From the NCBI GenBank assembly GCA_037074705.1, contig JAYJMR010000029.1:186001-250000 (forward strand): a stretch of 64,000 nt of DNA. Direction: 5' to 3'. Below are positions 1-10,745 of this stretch, in pieces. Every line of letters begins with the position of its first letter. Position 1 is the first letter of the stretch. The DNA is from Zhengitettix transpicula. Lineage: Eukaryota; Arthropoda; Insecta; Orthoptera; Tetrigidae. Made by a program: the position numbers and the translations under genes. A model generated the notes under the pieces. The model was not told the DNA's origin. It ran no database searches and worked only from the letters and a program-made list of their open reading frames with translations.

Positions 1-1490
1 AGAATTCTGATACGTATAAAACTTTTCGAAATAATTTTCTTTATCGGAAATAGAAGTAGAGCCATTTTCATAAAAAGTAATCGTATGATGTGGCTAAAAA
101 GCTCGGAATGTTCGTTTCAAATGTAATTTTGAATAAAATAAAGTATATTTTTTTTTATATATCTCTTCTGTTTTGCGATGTAATGCGTAATTATGACGAT
201 ACTCCAAGAAAAGAGGTTACAAATAGCCGAATCACAATTTATATGCAGAATCTGTACTGTATTATCGAGATATCTGTTAGATATTTTAACAGTGTACAAG
301 ATATCGATATATTTTGAATCACATAAATTTACACGGAACAATACGGTAAATATTTTTGTTATTCATGAGTTAGACGTTGAAAATTATTTTAAATTGTCTC
401 AAAAAAATCGTCCTAATGTAGCGAAACTGTTTAAATTTGTTATGAAATCAGAACTCTGATACGTATAAAACTTTTCGAAATATTTTTCTTTATCGAAAAT
501 AGAAGTAGAATCATTTTCTTAAAAAGTAATCGTATGATGTGGCTAAAAAGCTCGGAATGTTGGTTTCAAATGTAATTTTGAATAAAATAAAGTATGTTTT
601 TTTTAGATATCTCTACAGTTTTGCGATGTAATGCGTAATTATGACGATACTCTAAGCCTAGAGGTTACAAATAGCAGAATCGCAATGTATATGCAGAATC
701 TGTACTTTATTAGCGAGATATCAGTTAGATATGTTAACAGTGTACAAGATATCAATATATATATAATCACATAAATTTACGCAGAACAATACGCTAAATA
801 ATTTTGTTATTGATCAGTAAGAAGTTCAAAGTATTAAAAGTTTTCACAATAAATTCGTTTTAATGAAATGGAAATGCGTAAATTTTTTATGAAATCAGAA
901 GTCTAATACGAATAAAAGTTTCGAAATATTTCTCTTTTTCAGGATTAGAAGTAGAGCAATTTTCTTAAAAATTATTTGTATGTTGTGGCTAAAAAGCTCG
1001 GAATGTTCGTTTCAATTGTAATTTTGAATAAAATAAAGTATGTTTTTTTTATATATCTCTTCTGTTTTGCGATGTAATGCGTAATTATGACGATACTCCA
1101 AGAATAGAGGTTACAAATAGCCGAATCACAATTTATATGCAGAATCTGTACTGTATTATCGAGATATCTGTTAGATATTTTAACAGTGTACAAGATATTG
1201 ATATATTTTGAATCACATAAATTTACACGGAACAATACGGTAAATATTTTTGTTATTCATCAGTTAGACGTTGAAAATTATTTTAAATTGTCTCAAAAAA
1301 ATCGTCCTAATGTAGCGAAACTGTTTAAATTTGTTATGAAATCAGAATTCTGATACGTATAAAACTTTTCGAAATAATTTTCTTTATCGGAAATAGAAGT
1401 AGAGCCATTTTCTTAAAAAGTAATCGTATGATGTGGCTAAAAAGCTCGGAATGTTCGTTTCAAATGTAATTTTGAATAAAATAAAGTATG

Positions 1491-1499
1491 TTTTTTTTT
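1491..1499 (+). other. T run in the reference monomer, 7-9 bases across the array
   Basis: A T run follows AAAATAAAGTATG in every monomer. It is T9 here and T8 in many A monomers, which explains most of the 448 versus 449 bp difference. In B monomers it is followed by AGATATC, in A by ATATATC. A rigid or bent A/T tract could help position nucleosomes; that is inference. Confidence 0.8.
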
Positions 1500-1611
1500 A
1501 TATATCTCTTCTGTTTTGCGATGTAATGCGTAATTATGACGATACTCCAAGAAAAGAGGTTACAAATAGCCGAATCACAATTTATATGCAGAATCTGTAC
1601 TGTATTATCGA

Positions 1612-1648
1612 GATATCTGTTAGATATTTTAACAGTGTACAAGATATC
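1612..1648. other. Dyad with two nested inverted arms, present in most monomers
   Basis: Inner arms CTGTTA (1617-1622) and TAACAG (1630-1635) are perfect inverted repeats around a 7-base loop. Outer arms GATAT (1612-1616) and ATATC (1644-1648) also pair, with an 8-base bulge TGTACAAG on one side. A hairpin or cruciform is possible, but nothing in the sequence shows that it forms. D monomers change the left arm to CTGTAA and left-hand B monomers to CAGTTA, each losing one inner pair. Confidence 0.6.
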
Positions 1649-4600
1649 GATATATTTTGAATCACATAAATTTACACGGAACAATACGGTAAATATTTTT
1701 GTTATTCATCAGTTAGACGTTGAAAATTATTTTAAATTGTCTCAAAAAAATCGTCCTAATGTAGCGAAACTGTTTAAATTTGTTATGAAATCAGAACTCT
1801 GATACGTATAAAACTTTTCGAAATATTTTTCTTTATCGAAAATAGAAGTAGAATCATTTTCTTAAAAAGTATTCGTATGATGTGGCTAAAAAGCTCGGAA
1901 AGTTCGTTTCAAATGTAATTTTGAATAAAATAAAGTATGTTTTTTTTAGATATCTCTACAGTTTTGCGATGTAATGCGTAATTATGACGATACTCTAAGC
2001 CTAGAGGTTACAAATAGCAGAATCGCAATGTATATGCAGAATCTGTACTTTATTAGCGAGATATCAGTTAGATATGTTAACAGTGTACAAGATATCAATA
2101 TATATATAATCACATAAATTTACGCAGAACAATACGCTAAATAATTTTGTTATTGATCAGTAAGAAGTTCAAAGTATTAAAAGTTTTCACAATAAATTCG
2201 TTTTAATGAAATGGAAATGCGTAAATTTTTTATGAAATCAGAAGTCTAATACGAATAAAAGTTTCGAAATATTTCTCTTTTTCAGGATTAGAAGTAGAGC
2301 CATTTTCTTAAAAATTATTTGTATGATGTGGCTAAAAAGCTCGGAATGTTTGTTTCAATTGTAATTTTGAATAAAATTAAGTATGTTTTTTTTATATATC
2401 TCTTCTGTTTTGCGATGTAATGCGTAATTATGACGATACTCCAAGAATAGAGGTTACAAATAGCCGAATCACAATTTATATGCAGAATCTGTACTGTATT
2501 ATCGAGATATCTGTTAGATATTTTAACAGTGTACAAGATATTGATATATTTTGAATCACATAAATTTACACGGAACAATACGGTAAATATTTTTGTTATT
2601 CATCAGTTAGACGTTGAAAATTATTTTAAATTGTCTCAAAAAAATCGTCCTAATGTAGCGAAACTGTTTAAATTTGTTATGAAATCAGAATTCTGATACG
2701 TATAAAACTTTTCGAAATAATTTTCTTTATCGGAAATAGAAGTAGAGCCATTTTCTTAAAAAGTAATCGTATGATGTGGCTAAAAAGCTCGGAATGTTCG
2801 TTTCAAATGTAATTTTGAATAAAATAAAGTATGTTTTTTTTTATATATCTCTTCTGTTTTGCGATGTAATGCGTAATTATGACGATACTCCAAGAAAAGA
2901 GGTTACAAATAGCCGAATCACAATTTATATGCAGAATCTGTACTGTATTATCGAGATATCTGTTAGATATTTTAACAGTGTACAAGATATCGATATATTT
3001 TGAATCACATAAATTTACACGGAACAATACGGTAAATATTTTTGTTATTCATGAGTTAGACGTTGAAAATTATTTTAAATTGTCTCAAAAAAATCGTCCT
3101 AATGTAGCGAAACTGTTTAAATTTGTTATGAAATCAGAACTCTGATACGTATAAAACTTTTCGAAATATTTTTCTTTATCGAAAATAGAAGTAGAATCAT
3201 TTTCTTAAAAAGTAATCGTATGATGTGGCTAAAAAGCTCGGAATGTTCGTTTCAAATGTAATTTTGAATAAAATAAAGTATGTTTTTTTTAGATATCTCT
3301 ACAGTTTTGCGAAGTAATGCGTAATTATGACGATACTCTAAGCCTAGAGGTTACAAATAGCAGAATCGCAATGTATATGCAGAATCTGTACTTTATTAGC
3401 GAGATATCAGTTAGATATGTTAACAGTGTACAAGATATCAATATATATATAATCACATAAATTTACGCAGAACAATACGCTAAATAATTTTGTTATTGAT
3501 CAGTAAGAAGTTCAAAGTATTAAAAGTTTTCACAATAAATTCGTTTTAATGAAATGGAAATGCGTAAATTTTTTATGAAATCAGAAGTCTAATACGAATA
3601 AAAGTTTCGAAATATTTCTCTTTTTCAGGATTAGAAGTAGAGCCATTTTCTTAAAAATTATTTGTATGATGTGGCTAAAAAGCTCGGAATGTTCGTTTCA
3701 ATTGTAATTTTGAATAAAATAAAGTATGTTTTTTTTATATATCTCTTCTGTTTTGCGATGTAATGCGTAATTATGACGATACTCCAAGAATAGAGGTTAC
3801 AAATAGCCGAATCACAATTTATATGCAGAATCTGTACTGTATTATCGAGATATCTGTTAGATATTTTAACAGTGTACAAGATATTGATATATTTTGAATC
3901 ACATAAATTTACACGGAACAATACGGTAAATATTTTTGTTATTCATCAGTTAGACGTTGAAAATTATTTTAAATTGTCTCAAAAAAATCGTCCTAATGTA
4001 GCGAAACTGTTTAAATTTGTTATGAAATCAGAATTCTGATACGTATAAAACTTTTCGAAATAATTTTCTTTATCGGAAATAGAAGTAGAGCCATTTTCTT
4101 AAAAAGTAATCGTATGATGTGGCTAAAAAGCTCGGAATGTTCGTTTCAAATGTAATTTTGAATAAAATAAAGTATGTTTTTTTTATATATCTCTTCTGTT
4201 TTGCGATGTAATGCGTAATTATGACGATACTCCAAGAAAAGAGGTTACAAATAGCCGAATCACAATTTATATGCAGAATCTGTACTGTATTATCGAGATA
4301 TCTGTTAGATATTTTAACAGTGTACAAGATATCGATATATTTTGAATCACATAAATTTACACGGAACAATACGGTAAATATTTTTGTTATTCATCAGTTA
4401 GACGTTGAAAATTATTTTAAATTGTCTCAAAAAAATCGTCCTAATGTAGCGAAACTGTTTAAATTTGTTATGAAATCAGAACTCTGATACGTATAAAACT
4501 TTTCGAAATATTTTTCTTTATCGAAAATAGAAGTAGAATCATTTTCCTAAAAAGTATTCGTATGATGTGGCTAAAAAGCTCGGAAAGTTCGTTTCAAATG

Positions 4601-5372
4601 TAATTTTGAATAAAATAAAGTATGTTTTTTTTAGATATCTCTACAGTTTTGCGATGTAATGCGTAATTATGACGATACTCTAAGCCTAGAGGTTACCAAT
4701 AGCAGAATCGCAATGTATATGCAGAATCTGTACTTTATTAGCGAGATATCAGTTAGATATGTTAACAGTGTACAAGATATCAATATATATATAATCACAT
4801 AAATTTACGCAGAACAATACGCTAAATAATTTTGTTATTGATCAGTAAGAAGTTCAAAGTATTAAAAGTTTTCACAATAAATTCGTTTTAATGAAATGGA
4901 AATGCGTAAATTTTTTATGAAATCAGAAGTCTAATACGAATAAAAGTTTCGAAATATTTCTCTTTTTCAGGATTAGAAGTAGAGCCATTTTCTTAAAAAT
5001 TATTTGTATGATGTGGCTAAAAAGCTCGGAATGTTTGTTTCAATTGTAATTTTGAATAAAATTAAGTATGTTTTTTTTATATATCTCTTCTGTTTTGCGA
5101 TGTAATGCGTAATTATGACGATACTCCAAGAATAGAGGTTACAAATAGCCGAATCACAATTTATATGCAGAATCTGTACTGTATTATCGAGATATCTGTT
5201 AGATATTTTAACAGTGTACAAGATATTGATATATTTTGAATCACATAAATTTACACGGAACAATACGGTAAATATTTTTGTTATTCATCAGTTAGACGTT
5301 GAAAATTATTTTAAATTGTCTCAAAAAAATCGTCCTAATGTAGCGAAACTGTTTAAATTTGTTATGAAATCA

Positions 5373-8300
5373 GAATTCTGATACGTATAAAACTTTTCGA
5401 AATATTTTTCTTTATCGGAAATAGAAGTAGAGCCATTTTCTTAAAAAGTAATCGTATGATGTGGCTAAAAAGCTCGGAATGTTGGTTTCAAATGTAATTT
5501 TGAATAAAATAAAGTTTTTTTTTTTTATATATCTCTTCTGTTTTGCGATGTAATGCGTAATTATGACGATACTCCAAGAAAAGAGGTTACAAATTAGCCG
5601 AATCACAATTTATATGCAGAATCTGTACTGTATTATCGAGATATCTGTTAGATATTTTAACAGTGTACAAGATATCGATATATTTTGAATCACATAAATT
5701 TACACGGAACAATACGGTAAATATTTTTGTTATTCATCAGTTAGACGTTGAAAATTATTTTAAATTGTCTCAAAAAAATCGTCCTAATGTAGCGAAACTG
5801 TTTAAATTTGTTATGAAATCAGAATTCTGATACGTATAAAACTTTTCGAAATAATTTTCTTTATCGGAAATAGAAGTAGAGCCATTTTCTTAAAAAGTAA
5901 TCGTATGATGTGGCTAAAAAGCTCGGAATGTTTGTTTCAAATGTAATTTTGAATAAAATAAAGTATGTTTTTTTTTATATATCTCTTCTGTTTTGCGATG
6001 TAATGCGTAATTATGACAATACTCCAAGAAAAGAGGTTACAAATAGCCGAATCACAATTTATATGCAGAATCTGTACTGTATTATCGAGATATCTGTTAG
6101 ATATTTTAACAGTGTACAAGATATCGATATATTTTGAATCACATAAATTTACACGGAACAATACGGTAAATATTTTTGTTATTCATCAGTTAGACGTTGA
6201 AAATTATTTTAAATTGTCTCAAAAAAATCGCCCTAATGTAGCGAAACTATTTAAATTTGTTATGAAATCAGAACTCTGATACGTATAAAACTTTTCGAAA
6301 TATTTTTCTTTATCGAAAATAGAAGTAGAATCATTTTCTTAAAAAGTATTCGTATGATGTGGCTAAAAAGCTCGGAAAGTTCGTTTCAAATGTAATTTTG
6401 AATAAAATAAAGTATGTTTTTTTTAGATATCTCTACAGTTTTGCGATGTAATGCGTAATTATGACGATACTCTAAGCCTAGAGGTTACAAATAGCAGAAT
6501 CGCAATGTATATGCAGAATCTGTACTTTATTAGCGAGATATCTGTTAGATATGTTAACAGTGTACAAGATATCAATATATATATAATCACATAAATTTAC
6601 GCAGAACAATACGCTAAATAATTTTGTTATTGATCAGTAAGAAGTTCAAAGTATTAAAAATTTTCACAATAAATTCTTTTTAATGAAATGGAAATGCGTA
6701 AATTTTTTATGAAATCAGAAGTCTAATACGAATAAAAGTTTCGAAATATTTCTCTTTTTCAGGATTAGAAGTAGAGCCATTTTCTTAATAATTATTTGTA
6801 TGATGTGGCTAAAAAGCTTGGAATGTTCGTTTCAATTGTAATTTTGAATAAAATAAAGTATGTTTTTTTTATATATCTCATCTGTTTTGCGATGTAATGC
6901 GTAATTATGACTATACTCCAAGAATAGAGGTTACAAATAGCCGAATCACAATTTATATGCAGAATCTGTACTGTATTATCGAGATATCTGTTAGATATTT
7001 TAACAGTGTACAAGATATTGATATATTTTGAATCACATAAATTTACACGGAACAATACGGTAAATATTTTTGTTATTCATCAGTTAGACGTTGAAAATTA
7101 TTTTAAATTGTCTCAAAAAAATCGTCCTAATGTAGCGAAACTGTTTAAATTTGTTATGAAATCAGAATTCTGATACGTATAAAACTTTTCGAAATAATTT
7201 TCTTTATCGGAAATAGAAGTAGAGCCATTTTCTAAAAAAGTAATCGTATGATGTGGCTAAAAAGTTTGGAATGTTCGTTTCAAATGTAATTTTGAATAAA
7301 ATAAAGTATGTTTTTTTTAGATATCTCTACAGTTTTGCGATGTAATGCGTAATTATGACGATACTCTAAGCCTAGAGGTTACAAATAGCAGAATCGCAAT
7401 GTATATGCAGAATCTGTACTTTATTAGCGAGATATCAGTTAGATATGTTAACAGTGTACAAGATATCAATATATATATAATCACATAAATTTACGCAGAA
7501 CAATACGCTAAATAATTTTGTTATTGATCAGTAAGAAGTTCAAAAGTATTAAAAGTTTTTACAATAAATTCGTTTTAATGAAATGGAAATGCGTAAATTT
7601 TTTATGAAATCAGAAGTCTAATACGAATAAAAGTTTCGAAATATTTCTCTTTTTCAGGATTAGAAGTAGAGCCATTTTCTTAAAAATTATTTGTATGATG
7701 TGGCTAAAAAGCTCGGAATGTTCGTTTCAATTGTAATTTTGAATAAAATAAAGTATGTTTTTTTTATATATCTCTTCTGTTTTGCGATGTAATGCGTAAT
7801 TATGACGATACTTCAAGAAAAGAGGTTACAAATTAGCCGAATCACAATTTATATGCAGAATCTGTACTGTATTATCGAGATATCTGTTAGATATTTTAAC
7901 AGTGTACAAGATATCGATATATTTTGAATCACATAAATTTACACGGAACAATACGGTAAATATTTTTGTTATTCATCAGTTAGACGTTGAAAATTATTTT
8001 AAATTGTCTCAAAAAAATCGTCCTAATGTAGCGAAACTGTTTAAATTTGTTATAAAATCAGAATTCTGATACGTATAAAACTTTTCGAAATAATTTTCTT
8101 TATCGGAAATAGAAGTAGAGCCATTTTCTTAAAAAGTAATTGTATGATGTGGCTAAAAAGCTCGGAATGTTCGTTTCAAATGTAATTTTGAATAAAATAA
8201 AGTATGTTTTTTTTATATATCTCTTCTGTTTTGCGATGTAATGCGTAATTATGACGATACTCCAAGAAAAGAGGTTACAAATAGCCGAATCACAATTTAT

Positions 8301-8508
8301 ATGCAGAATCTGTACTGTATTATCGAGATATCTGTTAGATATTTTAACAGTGTACAAGATATCGATATATTTTGAATCACATAAATTTACACGGAACAAT
8401 ACGGTAAATATTTTTGTTATTCATCAGTTAGACGTTGAAAATTATTTTAAATTGTCTCAAAAAAATCGTCCTAATGTAGCGAAACTGTTTAAATTTGTTA
8501 TGAAATCA
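5373..8508 (+). repeat. Irregular block with two adjacent A-type and two hybrid monomers
   Basis: Seven monomers start at 5373, 5822, 6271, 6718, 7165, 7613 and 8061. The regular A-B-C order breaks here. The monomers at 5373 and 5822 are both A-like and adjacent; the one at 5373 carries the extra T in AAATTAGCC. B and C follow at 6271 and 6718. The monomer at 7165 begins as A (TTTATCGG, AGAGCC) and continues as B from AGATATCTCTACAG at about 7319. The monomer at 7613 begins as C and continues with A-like sequence carrying AAATTAGCC. This is the pattern expected where two out-of-register arrays recombined. Confidence 0.88.
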
Positions 8509-10745
8509 GAACTCTGATACGTATAAAACTTTTCGAAATATTTTTCTTTATCGAAAATAGAAGTAGAATCATTTTCTTAAAAAGAAATCGTATGATGTGG
8601 CTAAAAAGCTCGGAATGTTCGTTTCAAATGTAATTTTGAATAAAATAAAGTATGTTTTTTTTAGATATCTCTACAGTTTTGCGATGTAATGCGTAATTAT
8701 GACGATACTCTAAGCCTAGAGGTTACAAATAGCAGAATCGCAATGTATATGCAGAATCTGTACTTTATTAGCGTGATATCAGTTAGATATGTTAACAGTG
8801 TACAAGATATCAATATATATATAATCACATAAATTTACGCAGAACAATACGCTAAATAATTTTGTTATTGATCAGTAAGAAGTTCAAAGTATTAAAAGTT
8901 TTCACAATAAATTCGTTTTAATGAAATGGAAATGGGTAAATTTTTTATGAAATCAGAAGTCTAATACGAATAAAAGTTTCGAAATATTTCTCTTTTTCAG
9001 GATTAGAAGTAGAGCCATTTTCTTAAAAATTATTTGTATGATGTGGCTAAAAAGCTCGGAATGTTCGTTTCAATTGTAATTTTGAATAAAATAAAGTATG
9101 TTTTTTTTATATATCTCTTCTGTTTTGCGATGTAATGCGTAATTATGACGATACTCCAAGAATAGAGGTTACAAATAGCCGAATCACAATTTATATGCAG
9201 AATCTGTACTGTATTATCGTGATATCTGTTAGATATTTTAACAGTGTACAAGATATTGATATATTTTGAATCACATAAATTTACACGGAACAATACGGTA
9301 AATATTTTTGTTATTCATCAGTTAGACGTTGAAAATTATTTTAAATTGTCTCAAAAAAATCGTCCTAATGTAGCGAAACTGTTTAAATTTGTTATGAAAT
9401 CAGAATTCTGATACGTATAAAACTTTTCGAAATAATTTTCTTTATCGGAAATAGAAGTAGAGCCATTTTCTTAAAAAGTAATCGTATGATGTGGCTAAAA
9501 AGCTCGGAATGTTCGTTTCAAATGTAATTTTGAATAAAATAAAGTATGTTTTTTTTTATATATCTCTTCTGTTTTGCGATGTAATGCGTAATTATGACGA
9601 TACTCCAAGAAAAGAGGTTACAAATAGCCGAATCACAATTTATATGCAGAATCTGTACTGTATTATCGAGATATCTGTTAGATAATTTAACAGTGTACAA
9701 GATATCGATATATTTTGAATCACATAAATTTACACGGAACAATACGGTAAATATTTTTGTTATTCATCAGTTAGACGTTGAAAATTATTTTAAATTGTCT
9801 CAAAAAAATCGCCCTAATGTAGCGAAACTATTTAAATTTGTTATGAAATCAGAACTCTGATACGTATAAAACTTTTCGAAATATTTTTCTTTATCGAAAA
9901 TAGAAGTAGAATCATTTTCTTAAAAAGTATTTGTATGATGTGGCTAAAAAGCTCGGAAAGTTCGTTTCAAATGTAATTTTGAATAAAATAAAGTATGTTT
10001 TTTTTAGATATCTCTACAGTTTTGCGATGTAATGCGTAATTATGACGATACTCTAAGCCTAGAGGTTACAAATAGCAGAATCGCAATGTATATGCAGAAT
10101 CTGTACTTTATTAGCGAGATATCTGTTAGATATGTTAACAGTGTACAAGATATCAATATATATATAATCACATAAATTTACGCAGAACAATACGCTAAAT
10201 AATTTTGTTATTGATCAGTGAGAAGTTCAAAGTATTAAAAGTTTTCACAATAAATTCTTTTTAATGAAATGGAAATGCGTAAATTTTTTATGAAATCAGA
10301 AGTCTAATACGAATAAAAGTTTCGAAATATTTCTCTTTTTCAGGATTAGAAGTAGAGCCATTTTCTTAAAAATTATTTGTATGATGTGGCTAAAAAGCTT
10401 GGAATGTTCGTTTCAATTGTAATTTTGAATAAAATAAAGTATGTTTTTTTTATATATCTCTTCTGTTTTGCGATGTAATGCGTAATTATGACTATACTCC
10501 AAGAATAGAGGTTACAAATAGCCGAATCACAATTTATATGCAGAATCTGTACTGTATTATCGAGATATCTGTTAGATATTTTAACAGTGTACAAGATATT
10601 GATATATTTTGAATCACATAAATTTACACGGAACAATACGGTAAATATTTTTGTTATTCATCAGTTAGACGTTGAAAATTATTTTAAATTGTCTCAAAAA
10701 AATCGTCCTAATGTAGCGAAACTGTTTAAATTTGTTATGAAATCA
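8509..10745 (+). repeat. Five-monomer HOR unit B-C-A-B-C, copy 1 (2237 bp)
   Basis: Monomers start at 8509 (B), 8956 (C), 9403 (A), 9852 (B) and 10299 (C). Markers shared with the later copies are TATCGTGATATC in the first C, GATAATTTAAC in the A, CGGAAAGTTCG in the second B, and GACTATACTCC with AAAGCTTGG in the second C. Private differences include AAAGAAATCG at about 8581 and AAATGGGTAAA at about 8930. Copies 2 and 3 share changes that this copy lacks, so this copy separated first. Confidence 0.92.

Larger units (their letters stand above)
1345..1793 (+). repeat. Reference A monomer (449 bp) used for the internal map
   Basis: Chosen as a representative copy. Hand count gives 69 G and 54 C in 449 bases (27% G+C) and 17 CpG. 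Internal landmarks are the GAATTC junction (1345-1350), a CENP-B-box-like segment (1453-1469), a T9 run (1491-1499), a dyad (1612-1648) and an A7 run (1744-1750). I see no internal subrepeat at half length. Confidence 0.9.
2..5372 (+). repeat. A-B-C trimer HOR, four copies (1343 bp)
   Basis: Trimers start at 2, 1345, 2688 and 4031, with B monomers at 451, 1794, 3137 and 4479 and C monomers at 898, 2241, 3584 and 4926. Unit lengths are 1343, 1343, 1343 and 1342 bp; the last is one base short because its A monomer has T8 instead of T9. Only the A junction carries GAATTC; B begins GAACTC and C begins GAAGTC. Odd and even copies differ consistently: copies 1 and 3 have ATTCATGAG in A, copies 2 and 4 have ATTCATCAG in A, CGGAAAGTTCG in B and GTTTGTTTC in C. 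The repeat is therefore also a six-monomer unit of about 2686 bp (2-2687 and 2688-5372). Confidence 0.95.

Noticed and set aside
90..317. Plus-strand open frame of 75 codons beginning MAKKLGMFVSN
   Set aside because: It starts inside the GGCTAAAAAG segment of each monomer and its length varies with the same homopolymer. It overlaps two other chance frames, and no promoter or other gene context accompanies it.
1555..1575. tRNA-derived B-box-like GGTTACAAATAGCC
   Set aside because: It resembles a pol III B box only with an inserted base. There is no A box at the right distance and no tRNA fold, so a SINE origin is not supported.
1600..1712. Possible hammerhead ribozyme: minus strand has CTGATGA (plus TCATCAG at 1706-1712)
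   Set aside because: Some satellites carry hammerheads, so I looked for the second core. On the minus strand no GAAA follows within about 100 bases and no stem II forms. I and L types also change the site to TTATCAG. The plus-strand CTGATACG lacks the CTGANGA core.
1536..1802. Plus-strand open frame of 88 codons recurring in A-type monomers
   Set aside because: It recurs only because the monomer recurs. It is broken by the T insertion in AAATTAGCC copies and by A-run length changes (for example at 11644 and 24178), runs through the monomer junction, is absent from B monomers, and resembles no family I know. There is no sign of selection on the frame.
4070..4369. Minus-strand open frames of 74-99 codons beginning MFRVNLCDSKYI
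   Set aside because: They overlap the plus-strand frame in antisense, and their ends depend only on T-run length (8 or 9). Different subtypes give different C-termini. This is the behaviour of chance frames in a young satellite.
5373..5821. Possible array inversion or foreign insertion at the first break in A-B-C order
   Set aside because: Both neighbouring monomers are intact, in the same orientation and normally spaced. The break is a change of subtype order only.
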